A stretch of 64,000 nt of DNA, taken from contig JADJUV010000172.1 of assembly GCA_016716885.1 (NCBI GenBank), positions 1 through 64,000 of the forward strand, read 5' to 3'. The position numbers and the translations under genes were made by a program. The stretch comes from Candidatus Trichofilum aggregatum (GTDB taxonomy: Bacteria; Chloroflexota; Anaerolineae; Promineifilales; Promineifilaceae). The notes below the pieces were generated by a model. That model saw nothing but the letters and a program-made list of their open reading frames with translations. It was not told the origin of the DNA and searched no databases. The number at the start of each line of letters is the position of its first letter. Within the stretch, counting starts at the first letter, position 1. Below are positions 41,661-52,026 of this stretch, piece after piece.

Positions 41661-44600
41661 ATGAACAAGTTGTCCCTCCATCTGTTTGGCTCCCCCCACA
41701 TTGAGCGGGCCGGGGTGAATCTGGCTGTTGGCTTGCCCAAAAAAGCCCAGGCTATTCTCTTTTACCTGGCTGTGACGGGGAAAACATATGACCGGGAATG
41801 GATTGCCTCGTTATTCTGGTCGGAAGTGCCCACATCCACCGCTCTGAAAAACCTGCGCGATCTTCTGCCTGAACTGCGTAAACTTTTGCCCGATTCCCTC
41901 ATCGTCTCCCGGCAAACTCTCGCCCTGAACCCATCCCAACCCTATTTTCTGGATGTAGCCACCTTCCAGGTGGCTCTCCGAGCGGAGCCGCCGCAACTGG
42001 AAACGGCACTGTCTTTGTATCAGGGGGAATTCCTGGCCGATTTCCATATTCCTCATGCGCCGTTGTTTGAGGATTGGGTGGTCATCCAACGAGAGCATCT
42101 GCATGAACTGGCGGTGCAGAACCTGGACACCCTGGTCGAGCAGAAAATAGCGCAACAGGCCTGGCAGGCCGGGTTGGAACTGACACGGCAATTACTGCAC
42201 CTGGAGCCGTGGCGGGAGAGTGCCCACCGCCAGCGGATGCTTCTCCTGGCCCAGACCGGGCAACGTCTGGCCGCATTAGAACAGTACACCACCTGCCGCA
42301 AAATCCTGGCCGATGAGTTTGGCGTTACACCCACGACCCAGACTGAATTGTTGGTGCAACAAATTCGCGCCAACCAACTCGCGGCCGCGCCAGAAACCGT
42401 CACGGCTCCGGCTCGTTACGCTTTGCCTCGCTCTTTGACCCCCTTCTTCGGGCGAGAAGTGGAGCTGGCCCGCCTGACGGCCTTGCTCCGTGACCCGGCT
42501 TACCCCCTGGTGACGCTGATGGGCGAAGGGGGTATTGGCAAAACGCGCCTGGCCCTCGCGGCCGCGCGTCAGGTTTTACCCGCCTTCCCGGATGGCGTCT
42601 GGTTTGTGGCCCTGGCGGGCATTCCCGGAACTCAGGACGCGGCCGCGGCCGCCGACAGTCTGGCCCGCGCCATTGCTGACCTGTTGGGTTTTCAGTTTCA
42701 TGGCCCCACCTTACCCACGCAACAACTCATCCAGCGACTTCGGGCACAGAAGTTGTTGCTGGTGCTAGACAACTTTGAACACCTTATCGCCGGGACGGAA
42801 TTCATCCTGACCCTGCTCGAACAGGCCGAACATGTTGCTGTTCTGGTGGCCTCGCGGGAGCGGCTCTCTGCCCCGGCGGAGTGGGTGATGCGGTTACAGG
42901 GTTTGCCGGTTCCTGAGGGTGAGGACGCGGCCGCGATGACTGCCAGCAGTGTGCAACTATTTGCCGAACGGTCGGCCCGCGTTTCACCCCACTTTGTCGT
43001 TGACGAAACCAATCTGGGGGAGGTGCTACGGATTTGCCGCGCCGTCGAAGGATTGCCCCTGGGGATTGAGCTGGCGGCCGCGATGACCGAACGGCAAACC
43101 TGCCCGGCCATTGCCCAGGCTATCAGCCTCGGTCTGGCTCATCTGACCACAACCCATCGGGGTCTCAACCTGCGCCATCACAGTCTGGCCTCGGTGTTCG
43201 ACTATTCCTGGCAATTGTTGACGGCGGCTGAGGCCCAGACCCTGGCCCGCTGTGCCGTTTTCCGGGGTGGGTTCAGCGTCGCGGCCGCGCAGGCCATCAC
43301 CGGAACCAGCGTTGCCCATCTGGTAGCCCTGGCGAACAAATCCCTTCTGCGTCCGGCCCTGAATGACCGGTTTGAACTGCATGAACTGGTGCGCCAGTTT
43401 GCCGGGGAGCAGTTGGCCCGTCAGGAGTCGTCAGCGGTGGATGTGGCTCACCGCCATTGTGATTATTACCTGGGCTGGTTACAACAGAATCAGGACGAAA
43501 TAGAGAACAGCCAGGCCATGTTGCAGGCGATTCAGGCCGACCTGCCCAACATCCGCGCCGCCTGGCAGTGGGCGGTGCAGAACCGGCGGGTTCCGGCTCT
43601 GACACAAGGGGTGCAGCCCCTGACCCTGCTTTATCGCCTGATGGGTGTTTTCCGGGAAGCGCGGCATCGTCTGGACGAGGCCATTAACCTTCTGCGCCAA
43701 CCGGGTGAGCCGCTTGATGCGGCCGCGGCCCGCCTGTTGGGTCTACTCTTGCTGGAACAATCTTTCTTCTATGAGCATCTGGCCCATCTGACCGAAGCGG
43801 CCGCTTTAGCCGAAGAAGCCTTGGGCCTGGGACAAAGGCACAACGATGTGCATCTGCAAGCCGTGGGGCATCAACGACTGGCGGCCATACGGATGAGCCA
43901 GGGGGATGTAGAGGCCAGTCAACAACTTTGTGAACAGGGGTTGGCTCTGGCTCGCCTGGCCGGGTTGCCGCGTCAGGAAGCGAGTGGTCTGGCCGGGTTG
44001 GGCATTATCCAGCAGATGCAAGACAGACCGGAGCAGGCGTTGGTGTATCACACACAAGCGCTGGCCGTGGCCCGACAACACCGTTATCGTCGCTTTGAGG
44101 CGATTGTTACCGGCAATCTGGCGGTGATGTACCGGCGGATGGGGCAGTTCGCGGCCGCGAACACCCACGCCGAGGATGCCCTGCGTTTGAGCCGGATGAT
44201 TGGTTATGCTGATGGTGAAGGGATGGCCCACCTGAATCTGGCGGATGTCTATTATCTGTGGCGGAATTACGAAACGGCGGATAGTCACTACGCGGCCGCG
44301 CACACGATTTTTCAGCGGGTGGGCAATCAGCGTTATCAAAGCCTGACGCTTACTGGTTGGGGGTTGTCGCTTTTGCGCCAGGGGGAACTATTCAGGGCCA
44401 GGGAACTGAGTCAGCAAGGGCATCTGCTGGCGCAATTGGCCGGGGATGTGTTGACTGAGGCGGCGGCGTTGCTGGTTTTGGGGCAGGTGGAGATGGAGAA
44501 GGGGGAGTTCGCGGCCGCGGAACAAATCTACCAGCAGGTGCAAAGCCTCATCTCCGCAGGGCAGTTCCCGGCGCAAATCATGGTTTCCGTCTGTCTGGCC

Positions 44601-44774
44601 GAACTGGCCTGGCGGCAGAATCAGCCGGAACAGGCGTTGGCGCAGGTGCAGTGGGTTTTACCCCACCTGGAGAGCCTACCCTTTGACCCACCCCTGACTG
44701 AGCCAGAAATCATTCACGCCTGTTGTGAGCGAGTCGGTGCGGTTGACAAACGTCTGGAGCCTGAAAGAGGTTAA
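41661..44774 (+). CDS. SARP-type regulator: wHTH-BTAD-STAND ATPase-TPR, 1037 aa
   Basis: An AfsR/MalT-like signalling ATPase and transcription regulator. Residues 1-95 form an OmpR-like winged helix (LSLHLFGSPHIERAGVNLAV, SLFWSEVPTSTALKNLRDLL). BTAD follows (about 96-245), then the NTPase with Walker A LMGEGGIGKTRLALAAA (near 287) and Walker B-like LLLVLDNFEH. Winged-helix and arm regions come next (FDYSWQLLTAAEAQTLARCA), and about 650-1000 is TPR (GLGIIQQMQDRPEQALVYHT). It lacks the C-terminal kinase of the two related genes at 48 and 52 kb. ATG 41661 has only a weak site. The gene carries an exceptional density of GCGGCCGC (13 copies). Confidence 0.9.
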   Translation: MNKLSLHLFGSPHIERAGVNLAVGLPKKAQAILFYLAVTGKTYDREWIASLFWSEVPTSTALKNLRDLLPELRKLLPDSLIVSRQTLALNPSQPYFLDVATFQVALRAEPPQLETALSLYQGEFLADFHIPHAPLFEDWVVIQREHLHELAVQNLDTLVEQKIAQQAWQAGLELTRQLLHLEPWRESAHRQRMLLLAQTGQRLAALEQYTTCRKILADEFGVTPTTQTELLVQQIRANQLAAAPETVTAPARYALPRSLTPFFGREVELARLTALLRDPAYPLVTLMGEGGIGKTRLALAAARQVLPAFPDGVWFVALAGIPGTQDAAAAADSLARAIADLLGFQFHGPTLPTQQLIQRLRAQKLLLVLDNFEHLIAGTEFILTLLEQAEHVAVLVASRERLSAPAEWVMRLQGLPVPEGEDAAAMTASSVQLFAERSARVSPHFVVDETNLGEVLRICRAVEGLPLGIELAAAMTERQTCPAIAQAISLGLAHLTTTHRGLNLRHHSLASVFDYSWQLLTAAEAQTLARCAVFRGGFSVAAAQAITGTSVAHLVALANKSLLRPALNDRFELHELVRQFAGEQLARQESSAVDVAHRHCDYYLGWLQQNQDEIENSQAMLQAIQADLPNIRAAWQWAVQNRRVPALTQGVQPLTLLYRLMGVFREARHRLDEAINLLRQPGEPLDAAAARLLGLLLLEQSFFYEHLAHLTEAAALAEEALGLGQRHNDVHLQAVGHQRLAAIRMSQGDVEASQQLCEQGLALARLAGLPRQEASGLAGLGIIQQMQDRPEQALVYHTQALAVARQHRYRRFEAIVTGNLAVMYRRMGQFAAANTHAEDALRLSRMIGYADGEGMAHLNLADVYYLWRNYETADSHYAAAHTIFQRVGNQRYQSLTLTGWGLSLLRQGELFRARELSQQGHLLAQLAGDVLTEAAALLVLGQVEMEKGEFAAAEQIYQQVQSLISAGQFPAQIMVSVCLAELAWRQNQPEQALAQVQWVLPHLESLPFDPPLTEPEIIHACCERVGAVDKRLEPERG

Positions 44775-44810
44775 ACAGAGATTTACCGACGAAATGTATA
44801 AGTTCCCCGA

Positions 44811-45070
44811 CCACCCCTAACCCTAACCTGGACAAGCCAGAACCAAAAAAGAAGGGTAACTATTCAGCCCCTCACCCTAACCCTCTCCCCAGGGAGAGGG
44901 AACCAACTCCCCTCTCCCGTTTCGGGAGAGGGGCCGGGGGTGAGGGTCAGCCATTGCCTATGCTCATTCCACGCTCTGCGTGGAATGGTTCCGACGACGC
45001 TCTGCGTCAAGTAGGACGCAGAGCGTCCCAGAGAGCATCCCCACGCAGAGCGTGGGAATGAGTTCTGATA
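44811..45070. repeat. Cluster of REP-like hairpins
   Basis: CCCTCTCC/GGAGAGGG (44881-44900), CCTCTCCCG/CGGGAGAGG just after it, then CATTCCACG/CGTGGAATG near 44966-44988 and GACGC/GCGTC and CCACGC/GCGTGG hairpins to 45060. ATTCCACGCTCTGCGTGG recurs at 52138 and a broken copy at 56686. The region separates convergent genes and has no ORF. Confidence 0.75.
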
Positions 45071-45152
45071 CCTGAATAGTTACAACGTAGTAACGGAAAA
45101 ACGAGCTGATGTTTCAGCGGTTGGTTCCCTCTATGCCACGCCTCACTTGAAC

Positions 45153-46237
45153 CTAAACTTTCTGCCATTGTTGGCGGCAATTTAAATCATCACAGGCCGT
45201 GAGTGCTTTTTGTAGTCTGGGTAGCCAATACCTCTGCGCCGGTACGTTGAGTCCATCCCGGCAATATTCGGTGGCAATGTAGATACCCATCAGCGCCGCG
45301 AGCCGGTAATCGTCCCACAAAGAAGCCTCCAGGAGTAATCAGTCACACCTCGCTGGAGCAAATGCTGGTGATGTTGCAGAACGGGTATCTCCAGATGGCG
45401 GCGACTTTCGCTATCCCAATCCAGAACGATGGCAAAGGCCAGATCATACACACCCAACCAGGTGGTCAGGCTCCAATCAAACGGCTGGCGGTCAATGAGA
45501 TAAAGCGGCCGCGACCCGTTCTGTGGCACCATGATGTTGTATGGCCCGGCGTCCCCATGAATGAGGGTAAAGCCATTGGTTTCCTGGGCACGGGCGATCA
45601 TTATGGCCGGATGATGAGCGAAAAAGTCACGCATGAGGTCGGGCCAATGGGGTTTGAGTTCAGCAGAACAATGAGTAATGATGTGTTCCATGCCTGGTTC
45701 GGCGATGTTGACAAACCGTTGGATGTGGTGAGCATCGTGCCAGGGTGCGCCCGCTGAGGCCAGACGTTGTGCGCCCCACCAGCGGGCGTGCAGAATGGCA
45801 AAGGCTTCGGCCAACGCCAGGCCGTAGTCGAGGGTGGGGGGGATAGTACCGGCTGTGATATGCGTCGCCGATACGTCATCTAAAAGCAGGTGGTAACGGT
45901 GCAGTTCTGCCGAATAGGCCGCGTCATAACAACGGATCAACGGCGCATCCACCACATCCACATAATCGCGGGTGTAATAAAGCACCTCGGAAGGGCCAAA
46001 AAATTCATCTTCCAGGTCGGTGTTGACCAGTTTGAGAAATAGATGGTGGGGAAGCGTGCCCTGGGACGCGGCCGCGTAATGCACGGTGAGGCGCGCATTA
46101 CTGGACCAGTTACCCTCACCCGTATCCCTGTCAAACGCCCGCACCGCGCCCTGTTTCAAAGCCCCGCTGCGGTTCAAAACGGCGGTCAACCATTCCGTAG
46201 TAACCTGTTCCAAAGTAGTAATGACCTGCTCTAACAT
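45153..46237 (-). CDS. APH/CHK-like kinase, frameshift near 45328
   Basis: A small-molecule kinase of the aminoglycoside-phosphotransferase/ecdysteroid-kinase-like superfamily. Visible are HLFLKLVNT (ATP Lys), HRYHLLLDDVSATHITAG, the catalytic loop FTLIHGDAGPYNIMV and the metal-binding LYLIDRQPFDWSLTTWLGVY. The open frame stops at 45290, but one inserted base near 45328 restores DDYRLAALMGIYIATEYCRD and a family-like end at 45153. ATG 46237 with GGGAG overlaps the end of a GNAT remnant. The substrate is unknown. Confidence 0.7.
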
Positions 46238-46400
46238 AACTGCTCCCTTCGCTGTGCAAGCCATTCCTCTGCCAGAATGGCGTAAAAACATTCATCCCAC
46301 CAGACGTTCTCCTGACGGAAAATGCATTTCTGAAAATGGCCTTTGCGCCGCATCCCGATCGTATACCCGACGCGGCGACAAAGCGAGGGGGCGACAGGGG
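46231..46400 (-). pseudogene. C-terminal remnant of a GNAT (RimJ/RimL-like) acetyltransferase
   Basis: The reverse strand reads CRRVGYTIGMRRKGHFQKCI followed by FRQENVWWDECFYAILAEEW and LAQRREQLC, then TAG. This is the usual end of RimL-type acetyltransferases (acetyl-CoA loop residue region, then WxDEYxYAILxxEW). No start or N-terminal half is found upstream. Its stop overlaps the kinase ATG by 7 nt, so the two were probably one operon before the 5' part was lost. Confidence 0.6.
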
Positions 46401-46926
46401 GAAAAACCTCAGATTATGCCCGTTGCCAGTATAGTTGGGGCCAACACCATCAAATTGTAGGGCATTTGGCAACTGCTACCTATTGACCTTGCCCTCTCGC
46501 GCCAGGCCCAGCCCTACGGGCCCGGGGAAACGTTAGACCTTAAAGGCGTTGTTTGCCACGTTCGGACCAAGAGAATGGATAACCTCTACTTGTATCCATT
46601 TTTTGTCTATTTGTACCCGATGTATATCGTTGCGGCCGCGGCCGCCCTGTATAGTGTTAATGAATTAGGAGTGCCTGGTGGTGTGCAACTTTATCTGCGT
46701 GAGGGCATTGAGCAGCCTTGACATAAAAACAAAGTTACTAATTAACCTATTTGTAGGGGGCATTTTATCATTAGTGATCGTGCGGAATTAACTTAGCGGT
46801 TTTTAGATTGCGGCAGTCTTCAAGACTGCCGCAATCTAGCGAACTTATTGACGAATGATTACTTAGCATGCACTGTTTGGTTGTGACCTTTCATGAGGGT
46901 ATTACTGAACAATAAAGGAAAAATTT
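46401..46926. other. Non-coding gap with overlapping palindromes and AT-rich promoter region
   Basis: No supported gene. It holds an overlapping GCGGCCGC pair at 46632-46645 and, from about 46720, strongly AT-rich DNA leading to the acyltransferase. GAAAGGAAAAATT just before 46927 is a likely ribosome site. Confidence 0.5.
46804..46838. terminator. Perfect 17-bp inverted repeat TAGATTGCGGCAGTCTT
   Basis: Arms 46804-46820 and 46822-46838 are exact complements with one base between them, so in RNA the loop would use a few stem bases. It marks the left edge of the AT-rich gene and may be a mobile palindrome or terminator. Confidence 0.65.
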
Positions 46927-48028
46927 GTGATAACAGATCGAGAGCCATCGAAAAAGAGATTCCAAATGGATTCATTAGATGGCTTAAGGGGATTGGCCGT
47001 GTTGTTGGTTATTCTTGGCCATACAAGTAATAGAGAGGCATACTTTTTTCCGGGGGCTAATTTTGCAGGTATGGGGAAAAGTGGCGTCTTTTTATTTTTT
47101 ATCTTGAGTTCTTTTTTGCTTACCTATCCTTTCCTTGAAAAAGGAGAGGAAGCAAGGAGCAAGAATTTTCTTTTGAATTATGCTATACGTCGTTTTTTTT
47201 CGGGTGTATCCACTTTATTTTCTTTACCTTCTACTGGCTCTTGTGAGCAGTTTGGTGATATGGAAACTGATACCCACAGACTCCCCTGTCGGTATACCGT
47301 TCGTTTTATCAGCAGACGAGCTTGTCCAACACCTGCTATTGCAGCAAGGGAAGGGTGTCACCTGGAGCATTCTGGTTGAGCTTCGGTTTTATTTTATTCT
47401 CCCGATATTGGCCTTGACGTATTCTCTTTTGTTAAAAAATAAGCTGCTCCCGTCCATTGCATTGACATTGATATTAATCTTGATCAGTCAGGTCATTTGG
47501 CCCCCATCGGCCTCGTCCGTAAATGATCCAAGCTTAGGTCCTTATTTACCTATATTTTTTATGGGGTCGTTATTGGCCGTCATCTATCATAATTGGCAAA
47601 AAAGCCCGCTTAGTCAAAATAGGGAGCAGACTTTGATCTTAGAAATATTAGGCTTAACAGCCATAGCGGTTTTATTATTAGCAATACCGGCGTTTTCTTA
47701 CTATGTGTATGGGGAAAACGTTCCGTCAAATTACTATCATCGTGAATTTATCATTTGGGGCTTTTTATGGTCGCTCGTTGTCTTTACTTGTATCGGGAGT
47801 CCTGGGGTATTAAGAAAATTTTTTGAAAATCCGTTTTTAAGGTATTTAGGGTTTATTAGCTATAGCGCATACCTCATACATATTATTGTGCTGTATGTCG
47901 TTGATGAAGCAAACTTTGAAATTTCAGGCAGGGCCTGGGTAATGCTGGCCATAACAATCGTTCTATCTCACTTATCCTGGATATTGATAGAAAAACCACT
48001 ATCCAATATCAGGCTCAGGACACCGTAG
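46927..48028 (+). CDS. Acyltransferase 3 (OafA/YrhL-like), frameshift in a T run, atypical composition
   Basis: A polytopic membrane acyltransferase that would O-acylate cell-surface glycans. The N-terminus has MDSLDGLRGLAVLLVILGHT with the family's conserved His near TM1, then FLFFILSSFLLTYPFL. A T run (47193-47200) one base too long breaks the frame; in the next frame the protein continues RVYPLYFLYLLLALVSSLVI, WSILVELRFYFILPILALTY, FLRYLGFISYSAYLIHIIVL and a C-terminal SWILIEKPLSNI. GTG 46927 follows AAAGGA; ATG 46966 is the alternative. The gene is visibly AT-rich and has no GCGGCCGC, unlike its neighbours, which suggests recent transfer. Confidence 0.8.
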
Positions 48029-48072
48029 ACCCAATCTTTTTTGGGGTCGGGATTCCTCGCTCCGAAGGATGG

Positions 48073-51000
48073 TTATCTGAGTTCAGTCGGAATGTCTTGA
48101 CCGGCTAAAGCCTCGACTCCTACACCTGCTCTCACTTCCTCAAGCGCGGCCGCAACCGCCCGCATACTCCCCTGCCTCTCTGACCGGTCGCGGATAAGCA
48201 GGGTTTGTAGGAGTTCCGCCAGAGCCGGGGGAATGCCGGGGCGGGCCTGGGCCACGTCGGGCAGAGGGTCTTGCAGAATGGCGGCCAGGGTGGGGGCAAA
48301 ATGGAGCTTATCGAACGGATTGCGGCCGCAGAGCATCTCCATCACCATCACCCCAAACGACCAGATGTCCGTCCGCGCATCCAGGTCTTCCCCCTTCAAC
48401 GCTTCGGGACTCATGTAAGCCACCGTCCCCAACGTCGCCCCCTGGGTCGTCAGATGGGTGTGCCCCTGTGCCAGGCGGGCAATGCCAAAATCGGTCAGGC
48501 GGGGGGAGCCATCCGGGGCGATGAGCACATTGGCCGGTTTGAGGTCACGGTGGACGATGTGCCGGTGATGGGTGCGGGCCAGGGCGTCGGCCAGCTCCAG
48601 GGCGATGGTGAGCACCTGGGGCAACGGTAGCAACGGGGTTTTGTCCAGCCAATCGCGCAGTGAGCCACCGGCCACATACTCCATGACAATCATCAGGTTT
48701 TCCCCTTCACCCACTGTGTCCAACAGTTTGACGATGTTGGGGTGATTCAACTGGCGTAACACCTCGGCTTCTCGTTTGAAGCGGGTGATCATTTCCGAAC
48801 CGGGGACGATGAGGTGGGGCAGGAGCCGTTTGATGGCGACGGGTTGGTTGGTTTGGGTATCGCGGCCGCGGTACACCTCCCCCATTCCCCCTCGCGCCAA
48901 CAAATCCCCCAACACAAACCGGCTCGACACCAGCCGGGGCGGGCCAATCTCCGCCCGACTGACGGGTGTGCCCGGCAGGGGTGTTGTGTCATGGAGCGGG
49001 GGGTTCGTCGGGATGGGAGTCAGGCCATTCTTATCCCGCGTCAGTTGCCCCAAAACCGCCTGGGCCTCTACCGTTTTAGCCTGCTCTTTCAGGGCTGTAA
49101 TCTGCCCGGCAGGCAGGTCTGCCTCAGCCTCAGCCAGCCGTTTTTGGGCCTCTTGCCGGTGTTCCGCCAGACTCATCTCGTTCGCCAGCACCCAGTAGAG
49201 TAACACCATCGCCTCAGCCGTGCGCCCCAGCGCCAGGTAGAGGCAACCCGTTTCATACAACACCTGGGGCACAATATGGGGAATCGGTTCGGTCAACGCT
49301 TTGTTTAACGCCCATTGCAGTTCGGCGCGGGCCTGCTCGTACTCACCCATTGCCGTATGAATACTGGCCAGGGTGGTTTGGGCCTGGAGATAAAATTGGA
49401 GTGAGTTGATCTCCAGAAATGTTTTTGCCCCGGCCAACATCAACCGCTCCGCTTCGTCGTAGGCTTTGGCCTGATAGGCGATGGAACTTAAATTACAGAG
49501 GGTGATGGCTTCCGCCGAGCGGTCTTCGGCTTTCTGGCAGAGGGGTAACACTTCCTCATAATAAATTCTGGCCTGTTCATAATCCGCTTGCAGGTAAAAC
49601 ACATTGCCCAGATTGACCAGGGAAGTCCGCAGGCTATGTTCGTCTTGCATCTCCCGGCCAATGGCGACACTTTCTTCCAGATATTGGCGGGCTTCAACCA
49701 GTTCGCCGGTGATGTTGCCCACTGCTCCCAGAGCGCTGAGGGCATCGGCGACGCCCCCGGAATCTTCCGCCCGCCGGTAATAATCGAGGCTGGCGCGGAA
49801 TTGGGTTTTGGCGTTGGGGTAATCGCCGCCCAGAACGGTGTAGTAGCCGTAGTTGAGCAGGGTCAGGCCCAGTTCGCCAGGGTCGGCAAACTGGCGGGCC
49901 GTTTCCAGGGCGGAGAGGAAGAGGGGTTCGGAACGCGGCCGCATTCCCCCCCACAAATAAAACCCGGCCAATCGCCCCTGCACCTGCCCCAACAGTTGCC
50001 GCGCCAGTTGCTGACCCGGCTCCTGCCTGATGACTGTTTCCAACATAGCGGCCGTCTTTTCCAGCCACGCCATCCCTTCCTGGTAGCGCCCCTGTTCGTT
50101 GTAAAAAACCCGCAGAAGGTGTAAACCCATTTTCAGAAGGGATAATTCCCGTTCCTGGACGGCCCAATCCCAGGCCGCCCGGATGTTCGCATGATCGGTG
50201 ACAAGGGCGTGGAACGTGGTGGTTTCCTGGGGGCTGTTGAGGTGTTCCGTTTCTTCGTGTAGCCAATTGAGAAAATATTGCGCGTGACGATTTTGTAACG
50301 GCTGACGGGCTGACAGGCTGAGTTGCTGATCCGCATATTGGCGCAGGCGTTCATGTAGTTCGTAGCGGCCATTGGCCTGCCGCCGCAGGAGTGATTTGTC
50401 TACCAATGAGGCCAGGGTGGGGATGGTGATGCCGGTGACGCCGCGCGCCGCTTCCCGGCTGAAACTGCCGCGAAAGACGGACAGGCTGGCGAAGGCGGTT
50501 TGTTCCGGGGGGGTGAGGAGATGCCAGGAATGGTCAAAGACGGCGCGGAGACTGCGCTGGCGGGTGGGCATGTTGCGCCGGGTGCTGGTGAGAAAATCGA
50601 GGTTGGTGGCGATCTCCTGGGCAATGTCAGCACAGGGCAGGACATGCACCCAGGCCGAGGCCAGTTCCAGCCCCAGCGGCAGGCCATCTACTAATTGACA
50701 GATGTGTTGGATCGCGGCCGCGTTCTCTTCGGTCAGGGCAAAATCACTCTGCGCCCGGCGGGCCAGGCTGATGAATAACTGCTCCGCTTCGGACTGGGGC
50801 AGGCCGTCTAGCTCCACCACCCATTCGCCGCTCAGGTTGAGCCGCTCCTGAGAGGTGGCCAGAATTTTGATGAGCGGGGCCTGTTGCAGAAGCTCGTTGA
50901 GCCATTCGCTTTGCTCCAGCAGATGTTCCAGGTTGTCCAGCACCAGGAGCATCTCTTTGTGGGCCAGGTGGTTGATGAGTTGTTGCGGCAGGGGCAGGGA

Positions 51001-52026
51001 GCCAGCTAATTTCAGGGCCAGGGCATCCACCAGGGCGAAGCGCAGGGCGTCCGGGGTGGCCGGGTTGACACCGGCCAGAGGGATGAAGCGGACGCCGTTG
51101 AGGCAGAGGGGTTGGTACGCGGCCGCAAGCTCTAATGCCAGCCGTGTTTTGCCCATGCCACCGGGGCCAACCAGGGTGAGCAGGCGGCAGGTCGGGTCAC
51201 TCAGCCGTTGGTGCAGATCAGAGAGTTCCCCCGCCCGGCCAATGAACGGGGTCATGGGGGTGGGCAAAGGGGATGGGGAGCCACTCGCGGCCGCGCGGAT
51301 ACGCTCGTACAGGGTGTGGGTTGGTGGGGCCGGTTCCGTGCCAAAAGCCTCTTGCAAGGTGCGGCGGCAGAGGTCGTACTGTTGGAGCGCGGCCGCGAGA
51401 TGTCCAGAACGGGCCAGAGCCAGCATCAGGTGGCGGTGGCTTTCTTCGTGCCAGGGGTCGAGGCGGAGCAGGTGGGTGGCCGCTTCGCCAGCCAGGTCGA
51501 ACTGGTTGTGCTGGAGATACCAGGTGGAGAGGGTGTGCAGGGTGTGCAAGGCCAGTTCGCGCCAGTGGATGCGTTGGGCGATGGCCCAGTCGTCAAATTC
51601 CAGGGCGTCCCGCACCTGAAAACCGGCCAGGAAGTCACCGTGGTAGAGCGCGGCCGCGCACCGGAGTTGTTCCGCCTGGGCCGCCGTTTGCAGAGGGGTG
51701 TTGTCGCGGATGAGCCGGTCAAACTGGGCCACATCGAGAACATAGGGCTGGGCGGTATTAAATTCGACGGAATCCCGGCTGATGTTCAGGTGGGGTTCGA
51801 GCAGTTTGCGTAAGTTGGAAAGGGCCTGGCGCAGATTATTTTTGGCATCGGCGTCGGGCAGGTCGCCCCAGAAGAGGGTAGCGAGGGTGTCACGGGAATG
51901 CGGCCGCGGTTCCACCGCCAGGTAAGCCAGCAACGCCGGGACTTTGCTAGAGATGAAATCGGTCAGGGGAGTCTCCGCCTGCACGATGTGTAAACCACCG
52001 AATAAACGAATCTGCAATTCGGTCAT
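48073..52026 (-). CDS. SARP-STAND-TPR regulator fused to a Ser/Thr kinase, 1317 aa
   Basis: One protein joins a DNA-binding domain and a kinase. Order: OmpR-like winged helix (1-95, LQIRLFGGLHIVQAETPL, TLFWGDLPDADAKNNLRQAL), BTAD (96-240), STAND NTPase with LVGPGGMGKTRLALELA near 287 and MLLVLDNLEHLLEQ, then TPR repeats (about 640-980). The C-terminal Hanks-type kinase (about 1040-1300) has VAIKRLLPHL (ATP Lys), HIVHRDLKPANVLI, LTDFGIARL and the MSPEAL motif, all residues for activity present. Start 52026 (MTELQIRL) is chosen because the upstream frame is repeat-coded. A tandem paralogue lies upstream at 52346. It may sense a ligand or partner through TPR/STAND and signal by phosphorylation or DNA binding. 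Confidence 0.9.
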   Translation of the reverse strand: MTELQIRLFGGLHIVQAETPLTDFISSKVPALLAYLAVEPRPHSRDTLATLFWGDLPDADAKNNLRQALSNLRKLLEPHLNISRDSVEFNTAQPYVLDVAQFDRLIRDNTPLQTAAQAEQLRCAAALYHGDFLAGFQVRDALEFDDWAIAQRIHWRELALHTLHTLSTWYLQHNQFDLAGEAATHLLRLDPWHEESHRHLMLALARSGHLAAALQQYDLCRRTLQEAFGTEPAPPTHTLYERIRAAASGSPSPLPTPMTPFIGRAGELSDLHQRLSDPTCRLLTLVGPGGMGKTRLALELAAAYQPLCLNGVRFIPLAGVNPATPDALRFALVDALALKLAGSLPLPQQLINHLAHKEMLLVLDNLEHLLEQSEWLNELLQQAPLIKILATSQERLNLSGEWVVELDGLPQSEAEQLFISLARRAQSDFALTEENAAAIQHICQLVDGLPLGLELASAWVHVLPCADIAQEIATNLDFLTSTRRNMPTRQRSLRAVFDHSWHLLTPPEQTAFASLSVFRGSFSREAARGVTGITIPTLASLVDKSLLRRQANGRYELHERLRQYADQQLSLSARQPLQNRHAQYFLNWLHEETEHLNSPQETTTFHALVTDHANIRAAWDWAVQERELSLLKMGLHLLRVFYNEQGRYQEGMAWLEKTAAMLETVIRQEPGQQLARQLLGQVQGRLAGFYLWGGMRPRSEPLFLSALETARQFADPGELGLTLLNYGYYTVLGGDYPNAKTQFRASLDYYRRAEDSGGVADALSALGAVGNITGELVEARQYLEESVAIGREMQDEHSLRTSLVNLGNVFYLQADYEQARIYYEEVLPLCQKAEDRSAEAITLCNLSSIAYQAKAYDEAERLMLAGAKTFLEINSLQFYLQAQTTLASIHTAMGEYEQARAELQWALNKALTEPIPHIVPQVLYETGCLYLALGRTAEAMVLLYWVLANEMSLAEHRQEAQKRLAEAEADLPAGQITALKEQAKTVEAQAVLGQLTRDKNGLTPIPTNPPLHDTTPLPGTPVSRAEIGPPRLVSSRFVLGDLLARGGMGEVYRGRDTQTNQPVAIKRLLPHLIVPGSEMITRFKREAEVLRQLNHPNIVKLLDTVGEGENLMIVMEYVAGGSLRDWLDKTPLLPLPQVLTIALELADALARTHHRHIVHRDLKPANVLIAPDGSPRLTDFGIARLAQGHTHLTTQGATLGTVAYMSPEALKGEDLDARTDIWSFGVMVMEMLCGRNPFDKLHFAPTLAAILQDPLPDVAQARPGIPPALAELLQTLLIRDRSERQGSMRAVAAALEEVRAGVGVEALAGQDIPTELR

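Noticed and set aside
44811..44830. Telomere-like CCCTAA repeats
   Set aside because: Only two or three units, part of a common REP-like hairpin region in a bacterial chromosome.
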